From: Bacillota bacterium
GTDB taxonomy: Bacteria > Bacillota > UBA994
Assembly (NCBI GenBank): GCA_009773495.1
Contig: WSXW01000001.1
Coordinates: forward strand, 62,001-126,000
Reading direction: 5' to 3'
Length of the DNA stretch: 64,000 nucleotides
The position numbers and the translations under genes are program-made. Below the pieces are notes generated by a model. That model ran no database searches. It was not told where the DNA came from and was given only the letters and a program-made list of their open reading frames with translations. The stretch's first letter is position 1; each line of letters starts with the position of its first letter. Positions 51,346-59,656 of the stretch are shown one piece after another.

Positions 51346-51897
51346 ATGCACACCTTTGCCCTTCAGGGAAGCCCTAGGTTAGAGAACAATACTAACACCC
51401 TGCTAGACGCAGTTCTATCTGAGATCAAACCGCACCACCTCGTCGTAAAGCACCATGTATCCCTACTCCACATACGCCCTTGCACTTCTTGTTATGCCTG
51501 CGCCTCTCGGGGCCACTGCCCTGTCGCCGACGACATGCAGGGCCTTTACCCTGCTCTGGCATCTGCTCCTGTGGTAATTCTGGCTTCACCTATCTACTTT
51601 CATGGGGTAACAGCCCAGCTTAAGACTGTTATTGATAGATGCCAGACATTCTGGACAAACCCTGCGAGCAGGACCGCTGGGCGTGTCGGTGCACTATTAC
51701 TTACAGCCGGCGCCACCGATAAGTCGGGACATGGCAGGGAAGCTGCCACTAGTACTGCTCGGATTTTCTTTGACTCTATAGGCGCTCCATTGACACATAT
51801 TATTGCAGTTGTTAACACAGACCATCAACCAACAGCTACTCAAATCGAGCTACTCGATAAGGCGAGGGAGTTAGGGAAGAAGCTTGCACAGAATTGA
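51346..51897 (+). CDS. NADPH-dependent FMN reductase-like / iron-sulfur flavoprotein
   Basis: 183 aa flavodoxin-like fold: phosphate-binding loop QGSPRLENNTNTLLD, CTSCYACASRGHCPVADDM (four cysteines, compact CX2CX2CX5C-like cluster motif of archaeal/clostridial Isf proteins), VILASPIYFHGVTAQLKTVIDR. Redox partner unknown; placed divergently next to the rubredoxin operon, which suggests oxidative-stress work. ATG with AGGGGGATAG upstream. Confidence 0.85.
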   Translation: MHTFALQGSPRLENNTNTLLDAVLSEIKPHHLVVKHHVSLLHIRPCTSCYACASRGHCPVADDMQGLYPALASAPVVILASPIYFHGVTAQLKTVIDRCQTFWTNPASRTAGRVGALLLTAGATDKSGHGREAATSTARIFFDSIGAPLTHIIAVVNTDHQPTATQIELLDKARELGKKLAQN

Positions 51898-51961
51898 ATT
51901 CGATAATTTAGACATTTAATCCTGCAAATCAATTGCGTTATACAATAGAGGAGGTAATCTT

Positions 51962-52180
51962 TTGTCCCACTGTCCGGCTTGTAATGGACTCATCAGTCTC
52001 ACCGAGACATGCCTACACTGTGGTACCCTGTTAAGCGACGCCGGGAGTCGTGAAGACTTTTACGGTCCTTATAAACCATATATGAGCAACGACAAATGTA
52101 TCGATCAAATATGCATGCATCTGCTGATCTGTGAAGATTGTGGAAGCTGTGTTGATTGGCCAGTTCCGGTGATGAGGTGA
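51962..52180 (+). CDS. small zinc-ribbon-like protein of unknown function
   Basis: 72 aa with three CXXC pairs (HCPAC, CLHC, CEDCGSC), which suggests one or two metal sites. TTG start with GAGGAGGT 6 nt upstream. It ends 5 nt before the birA start and so is likely co-transcribed with it. I do not recognise a named family; no function is implied. Confidence 0.7.
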   Translation: MSHCPACNGLISLTETCLHCGTLLSDAGSREDFYGPYKPYMSNDKCIDQICMHLLICEDCGSCVDWPVPVMR

Positions 52181-52185
52181 GACAA

Positions 52186-53145
52186 ATGCATTCTACAACT
52201 CGGCGAGTTCTGTGTGCTCTATCAGATGGCAAAGAACATTCTGGTGAAGGAATAGCAGTGCGCCTAGACATATCACGTGTAGCGGTGTGGAAGCATATTT
52301 CGGAATTACGTAAGTTAGGTTACGATATTGCCTCTGCGGCAGGCAAAGGCCATAAATTATTGCACTCCCCCAACACTCCTTACGAAGCAGAAGTCCACCG
52401 CTATCTCACGCCGGAGCGTTTGGGAACAACAATTATCTATGTAGAAGAGTGCGATTCTACCAATGCCCTATTAAAACATAAGGCTGAAATGAATGAAGCT
52501 GAAGGAACTGTAATTGTAGCCAATGTGCAAAGCGCCGGAAGAGGCCGCCGTGGACGCACATGGCTGGCACAGCCTGGCCAAGCACTGCTTTTTTCGGTCT
52601 TACTGCGCCCCCCTTTACCTCCACGAGAGTTATTTGGCTTAACTCTGATGGCGGGGGTAGCTGCCGTGGAGGCCTTACTTGCGTTAGGTTTTGAGGCAAA
52701 GGTGAAGTGGCCTAATGACATTCTCCTGACAGGAAAGAAGGTCTGCGGGATCCTAGCGGAGGTTAACGGTGAAATCGACCATACTAACTATGTGGTATTG
52801 GGCATCGGCCTAAACGTTACAGGGCACCCCCACACTCACGAATACCAGTGCACTGACTTAAGCGAGCATAGCTCTCCACCTACAAGAGCCAAACTTTTAG
52901 CCGCCCTTCTACAGGCACTAGATGAAAATTATTCCCTGTTTTTACAGGGAGAGCTGCCCTTCATTTTTGATAAATGGCGAACCTACTCGGATACGCTGGG
53001 GCGCTCGGTTACGGCTATCACACCGCGGGGGACTCACACTGGATTAGCTAAAGACATAAATAGTGAAGGAGCTTTAGTACTAGAGTTGCTGTCTGGTGAG
53101 AAACTCCTAGTTACGGCAGGAGAAGTAAGCGTGCGCCTGTCATAG
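52186..53145 (+). CDS. birA: bifunctional biotin-protein ligase / biotin repressor BirA
   Basis: 319 aa. N-terminal winged helix-turn-helix (GEGIAVRLDISRVAVWKHISELRKLGYDI), then the ligase with GRGRRGRTWLAQPG (biotinyl-AMP binding), KWPNDILL and GIGLNV, and a C-terminal SH3-like domain. The DNA-binding domain means it can repress; a matching operator precedes bioY 3 kb downstream. ATG with GAGGTGAG upstream. Confidence 0.96.
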   Translation: MHSTTRRVLCALSDGKEHSGEGIAVRLDISRVAVWKHISELRKLGYDIASAAGKGHKLLHSPNTPYEAEVHRYLTPERLGTTIIYVEECDSTNALLKHKAEMNEAEGTVIVANVQSAGRGRRGRTWLAQPGQALLFSVLLRPPLPPRELFGLTLMAGVAAVEALLALGFEAKVKWPNDILLTGKKVCGILAEVNGEIDHTNYVVLGIGLNVTGHPHTHEYQCTDLSEHSSPPTRAKLLAALLQALDENYSLFLQGELPFIFDKWRTYSDTLGRSVTAITPRGTHTGLAKDINSEGALVLELLSGEKLLVTAGEVSVRLS

Positions 53146-53174
53146 GGAGTACTGGATTAACGATTAGAGGAGAC

Positions 53175-54164
53175 GTGAATAATATGTTGCCATTGGTAAA
53201 GTTAGTGGCCACTGGGGGAACAATTGCAGGCAAGGGCGACAACCCCCTACAGACCATGGGGTATCGCGCTGGGCAACTTGGCATCGAAGAAATTACAGCT
53301 ACCATCCCCGGACTCAGTTCCTACGCTCGCATAGAGGGCGAGCAATTTGTAAATTTGCCTAGCTCCGCCCTAGTCCCCGAGGATTGGCTGAGGTTAGCTC
53401 AAAGAATAAACACTGTTTTTCAAGATCAACCGGATGTCAGCGGAGTTGTTGTGACTCACGGGACCGATACATTAGAAGAAACAGCCTACTTCCTGAGCTT
53501 AGTTTTAAAATCTGCCAAGCCGGTCGTTGTCGTAGGCTCGATGCGTCCTTCCACTGCAATTAGCCCGGACGGCCCCATGAACTTACTAAACGCAGTGCGT
53601 GTTGCCTCTAGTAGTAAGTCCATCGGCCTCGGTGTGCTGGTAGTTATGAATGATGAAATATACGCCGCTAGAGATGTCACTAAAACCAATGCTAACCGTT
53701 TGGATACATTTCGTTCATACGACCTTGGAGCTCTAGGCTCTATCGATAACGGCGAGGTTGAGTTCTATCATCGCCCCTTACGCAAGCTAGGCATACAGAC
53801 GGAATTCTCTTTAGAGAGTGTTACGACACTCCCTAGAGTCGATATTATCCTAGGGTATGTAGGCGCAGACGATGTCTTGGTCAACGCCTTGCTCGCTGCT
53901 AAGGCCGAAGGCATAGTCTTGGCAGGTACTGGCGCAGGTCATATTTCTCCCTCTGCAGAGCAGGCATTGCGTAAAGCGCATGATGCTGGTACACTAATTG
54001 TTCGCGCTAGCCGCACAGGCACAGGACGAATTCTGCAGTCCCGTACCGACGATTTTATCGCTGCCGACAATCTATCCCCGCAAAAAGCGCGTATATTGTT
54101 AATGTTAGCCTTAACCAAGACTAGAGATAAAACCGAGATCCAAAGGATGTTCTGCGAATACTAA
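53175..54164 (+). CDS. L-asparaginase (type II-like)
   Basis: 329 aa. Catalytic threonines in VATGGTIAG (near residue 13) and VVTHGTDTLEETA, with GSMRPSTAISPDGPMNLLNAV after them. No signal peptide, so it seems cytoplasmic. GTG start after GAGGAGAC; the ATG three codons later is equally possible. Followed by a strong hairpin. Confidence 0.93.
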   Translation: MNNMLPLVKLVATGGTIAGKGDNPLQTMGYRAGQLGIEEITATIPGLSSYARIEGEQFVNLPSSALVPEDWLRLAQRINTVFQDQPDVSGVVVTHGTDTLEETAYFLSLVLKSAKPVVVVGSMRPSTAISPDGPMNLLNAVRVASSSKSIGLGVLVVMNDEIYAARDVTKTNANRLDTFRSYDLGALGSIDNGEVEFYHRPLRKLGIQTEFSLESVTTLPRVDIILGYVGADDVLVNALLAAKAEGIVLAGTGAGHISPSAEQALRKAHDAGTLIVRASRTGTGRILQSRTDDFIAADNLSPQKARILLMLALTKTRDKTEIQRMFCEY

Positions 54165-54171
54165 CGATCTC

Positions 54172-54206
54172 AATAAGACGCACAGCCAGTTGCTGTGCGT
54201 CTTATT
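54172..54206 (+). terminator. hairpin terminator after the asparaginase gene
   Basis: A 15-bp perfect stem (AATAAGACGCACAGC with its complement) over CAGTT. The tail is not a clean T-run, but the stem itself is A/T at its base, so termination in either direction is plausible. Confidence 0.7.
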
Positions 54207-54389
54207 GCTACCTCTAGTATCGGTCACTATCAACTTACTACCTCTCGACAGAGAAATACGCACGCATGGTTTTCTAAAAAGGGAGAACTAATTTTCTGTA
54301 TTACATAGAGTGACATCTTTCGACATTTCACCTTTGGCATAATCACATCAGTTCTGGGCGGTAAGTAGAAATCACGCCATGTCTTACAC

Positions 54390-55013
54390 GTGAGACGAAG
54401 GGGGGTACAGAGCTCGTCTTCTCCGGGCAACGTATTTCTTTCCTCTTGTTCAGGTGAAGGCACGAGCTTTCAACAGTGGCAAATTCTAGACGCCAGCGCA
54501 ACTCTACCTCACAATCCTTTCATGACAAACCCTTATGCTTCCATGGGCTGGACGTTCATGTATGATCCATCCCTACATCAACGTATTTCTTCAGGGTACA
54601 AGAGATATCCAAGACCGGGCCACAATGGGGTAGACATTGTACACCGAACTCAAGGTTCTGCAGGCATACAAGGAGTACCAGCAAAGGCAGTGGATAACGG
54701 CACGGTTTCATTTGTCAGTTGGAGTAACTCAGCCGGATGGATGGTGATTATCCAAACCAACTCAACCGATCCTAGTAGAAATAACAGAAGAATAACAGTA
54801 AGATATTTACATCTGGAGTCTATAGACCCGGCTATAATACAGCATCAACCAGTCGCCAAAGGGCAAGCTGTAGGAAAGACAGGGAACACTGGAGAATCCT
54901 TTGGTGCCCATCTCCACTTCGACGCAAACACAGACGGCGCAGCCTCTCCCACCGCAGAAGCTGCGATCAACCCACAGAAGTTCTTCCCAGCATTTTTTGT
55001 CGGACGTACTTAC
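54390..55013 (+). pseudogene. M23-type peptidase remnant (5' truncated)
   Basis: Frame 54390-55196 holds a LytM/M23 metallopeptidase domain with PGHNGVDIVH (zinc His and Asp), VRYLHLESI and GAHLHFDAN, the usual zinc-ligand motifs. Before it lies SCSGEGTSFQQWQIL, which recalls a ricin-type QxW repeat, so this is probably the tail of a longer secreted enzyme. There is no signal peptide and no SD before the GTG at 54390. Without a stop it runs on into a lipoprotein leader at 55014. I treat it as degraded. The ~180 bp upstream (54207-54389) shows no gene. Confidence 0.65.
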
Positions 55014-55540
55014 ATGAAGATGCGTATGATCTATGTAATTGCGTTAATAGCACTTATTGCCCTGACGGGATGCTTCCCAAAAGTGCGTCAAGAACACATT
55101 GAGGTAGCCACTATGGACGCGTCCACTGTTGAACTCCGGAGACCAGAGAAAAATCAACCGGGCCTTTGTGAACAGGTTTGCACTGCTCGTGGATGATATT
55201 GTATATACCCCCGATTGGCTGGCCTCCCGTTCGGTGAGAGACTATGCCCGAGCAAGCATTCTACCACACCACATCCGCGAATACCTGAAACAGATCGATA
55301 ATTCATTCTTCCATAATGAGTATGTGGCCATAAAAGGAAACTACAACAAGATGGTTCAGCAACTATTACCATCAAGTCAGGTAGACATCTCTACGCGCGA
55401 AATGAACATCCCGTACTGTCCCGCCTATTACGGTATAGATGGTTTCTTGGAGGATTTAATTGAGATGCCAGAAGCCGTCTTTTGCTGTAAAATAGATATT
55501 AATGATACAAAATATCTTATATCAGAAGTATATACCATTC
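55014..55540 (+). pseudogene. lipoprotein gene with frameshift, cut by an IS fragment
   Basis: ATG at 55014 begins a lipoprotein signal (MKMRMIYVIALIALIALTGC). Its frame stops at 55196, but from about 55150 the +1 frame continues with protein-like sequence (FALLVDDIVYTPDWLASRSV, LKQIDNSFFHNEYVAIKGNYNKMVQQLLPSSQ, YYGIDGFLEDLIEMPEAVF). At 55541 this frame passes into the IS remnant. So one frameshift plus an IS junction. Product not recognised. Confidence 0.6.
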
Positions 55541-55691
55541 GGGAGTGTATATCAATGGCAATTCCGATGGATATTGGTGTAATGATCCCGGCAGATGATT
55601 CGGTGAGGCTGCTCAACGCCGTGCTAGAAAGGATGGATTATAGGGATTGCATGCGGCGTACTCCCGGCTGGGGAGAATCGAAAGGTCACCC
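55541..55691 (+). mobile_element. IS1182-like transposase 5' remnant (copy B)
   Basis: Same start as copy A at 42268 (GGGAGTGTATATCAA), then MDIGVMIPADDSVRLLNAVLERMDY. The first ~110 bp are nearly identical between copies, then they diverge. Only ~150 bp remain. Its last bases supply the stop codon of bioY on the other strand. Confidence 0.78.
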
Positions 55692-56225
55692 GATATGTTG
55701 GCGAAGGGTTCGCCCCAAATACACCGCTAACAATGCCTTTACCAAGTCTAGCCCGATATAGGGCAGAACTGCTACGTTAAATACCCAAGCCCAAGTAATT
55801 GAACGACCTAGATAAAAAGTAAGGATGGCATAGAAGTACGGCAACCCGACGGCGTAAAGAGTGAGTACACCGAGCAGAGTCGCGGCCATAGCGCCCACAC
55901 GGGTCCTGATATCAAATTGCCCTGCCACAACCGCTGCAGCGATAAACCCCATTAAAAACCCAAAGGTTGGCTGCAGTACGTACACTAGGCCTCCGAAAGG
56001 CGCTCTAGCAAACACAGGCAACCCGAGTAGCCCTAGCAAGGTATAAACCACTAAACTTATAGCACCCAGCCTTCCCCCTAGAGCAAAGGCGGCCAAGAAA
56101 GCCATAAAAGGCACCAGACTAAACGGCACAACCGCTTCTCCACCCAGACGTAACACTACTGCTGCTGCCACGTGCAAAGCAGCAAAGACCCCCACGCGAG
56201 CAATTTCCCTTGTTGTAAATCTCAA
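55686..56225 (-). CDS. bioY: biotin transporter substrate-binding subunit BioY
   Basis: 179 aa ECF S-component with six hydrophobic helices; GGRLGAISLVVYTLLGLLGLPVFA, GPTFGFLMGF-like (QPTFGFLMGFIAAA) and FYLGRSITWAWVFNVAVLPYIGLDLVKALLAVYLG are BioY features. TTG start with GGGAGG upstream. The stop codon (55688-55686) is inside the adjacent IS remnant, so the last residues may differ from the ancestral protein. Promoter and BirA operator directly upstream. Confidence 0.93.
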   Translation of the reverse strand: MRFTTREIARVGVFAALHVAAAVVLRLGGEAVVPFSLVPFMAFLAAFALGGRLGAISLVVYTLLGLLGLPVFARAPFGGLVYVLQPTFGFLMGFIAAAVVAGQFDIRTRVGAMAATLLGVLTLYAVGLPYFYAILTFYLGRSITWAWVFNVAVLPYIGLDLVKALLAVYLGRTLRQHIG

Positions 56226-56245
56226 GCTAGATCGCCTCCCGCCTG

Positions 56246-56274
56246 ATGTTACCCTATCAACAAGCGTCTGTCAA
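56246..56274 (-). promoter_or_regulatory. sigma-A promoter of bioY
   Basis: TTGACA, 17-bp spacer, TAACAT on the minus strand. The -35 is inside the right half of the BirA operator, so BirA-biotinyl-AMP binding would block polymerase. Confidence 0.7.
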
Positions 56275-56298
56275 CCATTGTCTACACTATGGTTTACA
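56269..56298 (-). promoter_or_regulatory. BirA operator upstream of bioY
   Basis: TGTAAACC-N14-GGTTGACA on the minus strand, an inverted repeat of the Gram-positive BirA site (TTGTTAACC-N14/15-GGTTAACAA). It overlaps the -35 of bioY and the last bases of the preceding dehydrogenase gene. Confidence 0.8.
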
Positions 56299-57271
56299 GA
56301 CCCCAGGGCTGATTGACAGCATATTGAGGTTTGTTGCCTTTGAGAACTGCACTTATGTCTTTACCTGCGACTTCTGCTAGGCGCATGAGGCATTCTTTGG
56401 ATGATCCTGCCATATGAGGCGTAAGAATTACGTTGGAAAGCTGCAAAAAAGGGCTGTAAGATGTCAGAGGTTCTTGTTCAAATACATCGAGGGCCGCCCC
56501 TGCAAACCATTGCTCCTCGAGGGCTTGAATCAAGTCGGCTTGTACTATGACTCCCCCACGAGCAGTGTTAATTAGCCAGGCATCATGCTTCATCAAAGAT
56601 AAATGGCTGCGATCAATAAAGCCTCTAGTAGAATCATTAAGACCAACATGAACACTCACAATGTCCGCAGTTTTAAATAATTCATCCTCAGTCACTAGCT
56701 TAGCTACCTCACTACCCTGGTCTACACGATCCCAATAAACTACATCCATGCCAAAAGCGTGGGCTAAGAGCGCCACGAGTTCACCAATATTCCCAAGCCC
56801 AATTATCCCTAACTTTTTCCCTCTGAGTTCTCGACCAACTGTGCGCGCTGTATCCCACTGGCCGTGTTTCACAAATTGATTCGCTCGGGGGATTTGCCGC
56901 ATAGCGCTGAGCATAAGAGCAAAGGTAAACTCGGCAACAGCTTGAGCATTCCCTCCCGGCGCATTAGTAACATAGATTCCTGCCTCCGTTGCAGCCTTCA
57001 CGTCCACTTGATCTACCCCTACGCCATGCAAGGCGATGACCTTCAGACCCCGGCACTGCCCCACTAATTCATAGGGAATAACGCCTGTACGCACAAAAAG
57101 AGCCTCAGCTCGCGCAATAAGAGTCCAGTATGCCTCTCTCTCCGCTAATGACATGTCTCCGAAAGGCAGTGGTACAATCTCCAAGTCATATTCTAGCGTC
57201 AAGTATTGCTTTAGTGTATCGACGTCTACCGGCATGTCTTTCGTTGCAGTAACTACAATGTGTTTCTTCAA
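56294..57271 (-). CDS. D-isomer-specific 2-hydroxyacid dehydrogenase
   Basis: 325 aa. NAD-binding LGIIGLGNIGELVALLAHAFGMDVVYWDR, catalytic Arg in NTARGGVIVQADLI, Glu in FEQEPL and His in NVILTPHMAGSS. Resembles phosphoglycerate/glyoxylate reductase-like enzymes without the ACT domain of SerA; substrate not determined. TTG start with AGAGGATG upstream. Confidence 0.92.
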   Translation of the reverse strand: MKKHIVVTATKDMPVDVDTLKQYLTLEYDLEIVPLPFGDMSLAEREAYWTLIARAEALFVRTGVIPYELVGQCRGLKVIALHGVGVDQVDVKAATEAGIYVTNAPGGNAQAVAEFTFALMLSAMRQIPRANQFVKHGQWDTARTVGRELRGKKLGIIGLGNIGELVALLAHAFGMDVVYWDRVDQGSEVAKLVTEDELFKTADIVSVHVGLNDSTRGFIDRSHLSLMKHDAWLINTARGGVIVQADLIQALEEQWFAGAALDVFEQEPLTSYSPFLQLSNVILTPHMAGSSKECLMRLAEVAGKDISAVLKGNKPQYAVNQPWGL

Positions 57272-57380
57272 AGCTCAACATCCTCTTTGTTCATTTCATG
57301 ACTATATCTGACGGACTTGTCCTCAAAGACGAATTAGCTCATCTCTAAATGCGCACATTATTTACGAGGAGGTGAGTCTT

Positions 57381-57581
57381 TTGCCCGAAAGAACGAGTAA
57401 CCCTATCCATAGAGTAAAGTGTGTAGTAGAAAGGTGCAAGTACTGGCAGAATGGAATTAACTGCGTAGCTACAACCATTGAAGTGCAGGGCCTGCATGCG
57501 AACAGTGTGCAATCTACAGACTGCGCTACTTTTGAGAACCATACCCATAGAAATTATCGCAGGCGGAAGCCTGCGTTTTAG
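57381..57581 (+). CDS. DUF1540 protein
   Basis: 66 aa with VKCVVERCKYWQNGINCVATTIEV...STDCATF, the four-cysteine DUF1540 pattern (CX5-6C...C...C), probably a small metal-binding protein; common in sporulating Clostridia. TTG start with GAGGAGGTG 6 nt upstream. Its last codons form the stem of a terminator. Function unknown. Confidence 0.82.
   Translation: MPERTSNPIHRVKCVVERCKYWQNGINCVATTIEVQGLHANSVQSTDCATFENHTHRNYRRRKPAF
57558..57580 (+). terminator. terminator built into the end of the DUF1540 gene
   Basis: CGCAGGC and GCCTGCG pair over GGAA and run into TTTTAG; the TAG is the stop codon of the gene. Short U-tract. Confidence 0.65.
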
Positions 57582-57611
57582 TTGACGTACACACATAGTT
57601 AGGGCTATACT
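57582..57611 (+). promoter_or_regulatory. sigma-A promoter of typA
   Basis: TTGACG, 18-bp spacer, TATACT, about 37 bp before the typA start, immediately after the DUF1540 terminator. Confidence 0.75.
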
Positions 57612-57647
57612 TCCTTGTTGGACTAAAATTAAAGGAGCCCGAGCACA

Positions 57648-59474
57648 GTGAAAAGAAACATTGCGATCATCGCCCACGTCGACCACGGCAAGACGACCCT
57701 GGTAGACGCCTTGTTGAAACAAAGCCATATCTTTCATGCCAAAGAGCATGTTCAGGAGCGTGTCATGGACTCTATGGACCTAGAGCGTGAACGTGGTATA
57801 ACTATTATGGCCAAAAACACTGGGGTTTTTTACAAGGGTCACAAGATTAACATTGTAGATACACCCGGTCATGCAGATTTTGGTGGAGAGGTAGAGCGAA
57901 CACTAAGCACAGTCGATGGAGTCTTGCTTCTGGTGGACGCTGCGGAAGGACCTTTGGCACAAACCAAGTACGTCCTGCGCAAGGCCCTCGCTCAAAAACT
58001 GCAGACGATCGTGGTCATCAATAAAATTGACCGTCATGATGCCCAACCTCTAGTAACCCTCGATAAATGCCTTGATCTATTTATTGAGCTAGGCGCAGAC
58101 AACGAACAGCTAGATTTTCCTGTACTCTTTGCATCCTCTCGCGCTGGAATAGCCAAGTATAAACTCGAGGATGACGGACAGGATTTGACCCCGTTGTTCG
58201 AAACAATTATGGACAAAATCCCCAGCCCCGTGGGCGATCCCGACGGCCCCCTTCAGCTTCTAGTAGCGACACTAGACTGGGATGACTATTTGGGACGCAT
58301 CGCTATTGGACGGGTCACACGAGGCAAGCTCTCTGTAGGGCAGACCGTGGCAGTGATTAAAGCAGACAATACTGTTGCCCAAGCGAAAATTACCAAACTA
58401 TATCAATATGTAGGCCTCAAACGAGTGGAACACGAGTCGGCAGAGATGGGTGACATCGTGGCTGTAGCCGGACTAACAGATGTAGGCCTAGGCGATACAG
58501 TCGCTGACTTTGAACACCCAGAACCACTGCCATTTGTTCCAGTAGATGAACCTACTGTTACAATGGACTTCATCATCAATGATAGCCCCTTAGCCGGTAG
58601 AGAGGGCCAATTTATAACCTCGCGGCATTTAAGAGAACGGCTTCATCGCGAGGCCTATACCAACGTAAGTATGAAAATTGAGGATGGCCCCACCCCCGAT
58701 GTATTTCACGTTTCGGGCCGTGGAGAACTCCATTTAGCGATCCTCATAGAAACCATGCGGCGCCAAGGGTACGAGTTTGCCGTCTCAAGGCCCAAGGTTA
58801 TTTTCCGACAAATTGCAGGGCAGCTCATGGAACCCATGGAGCTTCTTACTGTAGATGTGCCTGAACAGCATATGGGCGTTGTTATCGAAAAGCTAGGATC
58901 CCGTAAAGCTCAGATGTTGAATATGGAGCACACAGGAACTGGCTCGGTTCGCATTGAGTTTGAGATAACCTCGCGTGCTTTGCTTGGTTTCCGTTCAGAC
59001 TTCCTGACTGATACCCGCGGTTACGGAGTCATGAACCACCTTTTTAACGGTTATGGACCTTATCGCGGCGACCTTCCGGCCCGGGCTAACGGCGTATTGG
59101 TGGCTTACGAAGAAGGCGAGACCACCGCCTACGGCTTACAGAACGCCGAGGAACGCGGCGTATTGTTCATTGCACCAGGTGTGAAGGTTTATGAAGGTAT
59201 GGTTGTAGGTGAATCGGCTCGAGCGTCAGACCTCGATGTAAACATCTGTAAGCGCAAGCAACTTACCAACATTCGTTCTTCAGCTGCTGATGACGCCATT
59301 CGTCTTACCACACCACGCGACATGAGTTTAGATCGTGCTCTTGAGTATATCTCAGATGACGAGCTTGTGGAAGTAACACCTAAGAGTATCCGCATACGCA
59401 AGCGCGTCTTAAGGCGTGAGGATCGCTTACGGCAAATTAAAAAGCAACAGCAGCAGGAAACAACAAACCAATAG
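57648..59474 (+). CDS. typA: ribosome-associated GTPase TypA/BipA
   Basis: 608 aa translational GTPase with roles in ribosome assembly and stress. G1 AHVDHGKTTL, G2 region ERGITIMAKN, G3 DTPGHADFGGEV, G4 NKIDR, then EF-G-like domains and the TypA C-terminal domain with GRGELHLAILIETMRRQGYEF and DSLDRALEYI-like end. GTG start after AAAGGAG. Own promoter and terminator. Confidence 0.97.
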   Translation: MKRNIAIIAHVDHGKTTLVDALLKQSHIFHAKEHVQERVMDSMDLERERGITIMAKNTGVFYKGHKINIVDTPGHADFGGEVERTLSTVDGVLLLVDAAEGPLAQTKYVLRKALAQKLQTIVVINKIDRHDAQPLVTLDKCLDLFIELGADNEQLDFPVLFASSRAGIAKYKLEDDGQDLTPLFETIMDKIPSPVGDPDGPLQLLVATLDWDDYLGRIAIGRVTRGKLSVGQTVAVIKADNTVAQAKITKLYQYVGLKRVEHESAEMGDIVAVAGLTDVGLGDTVADFEHPEPLPFVPVDEPTVTMDFIINDSPLAGREGQFITSRHLRERLHREAYTNVSMKIEDGPTPDVFHVSGRGELHLAILIETMRRQGYEFAVSRPKVIFRQIAGQLMEPMELLTVDVPEQHMGVVIEKLGSRKAQMLNMEHTGTGSVRIEFEITSRALLGFRSDFLTDTRGYGVMNHLFNGYGPYRGDLPARANGVLVAYEEGETTAYGLQNAEERGVLFIAPGVKVYEGMVVGESARASDLDVNICKRKQLTNIRSSAADDAIRLTTPRDMSLDRALEYISDDELVEVTPKSIRIRKRVLRREDRLRQIKKQQQQETTNQ

Positions 59475-59480
59475 TTGCGA

Positions 59481-59518
59481 GGAGCTGGTTCAGAGTTCAA
59501 ACTGAACCAGCTCCTTTT
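59481..59518 (+). terminator. intrinsic terminator of typA
   Basis: GGAGCTGGTTCAG and CTGAACCAGCTCC form a perfect 13-bp stem over 8 bases, then TTTT. It follows the typA stop by 6 nt. The next ~135 bp to etfA show no gene. Confidence 0.88.
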
Positions 59519-59656
59519 ATGTCCCCGCATGTTTGCGCGTATCAAAATACCCAAAAACTATCAAAATGCATCCGAGGCAAAGTGAGGACTATCCATAATA
59601 AAAGGGCAAATGGCCCCAAATATCGAGAGTCGCGACAAATCGGTTTATTACTTATC

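Noticed and set aside
54319-54325. TTCGACA, an inverted Spo0A box
   Set aside because: A 7-bp match is expected by chance, and the gene downstream is a degraded fragment.
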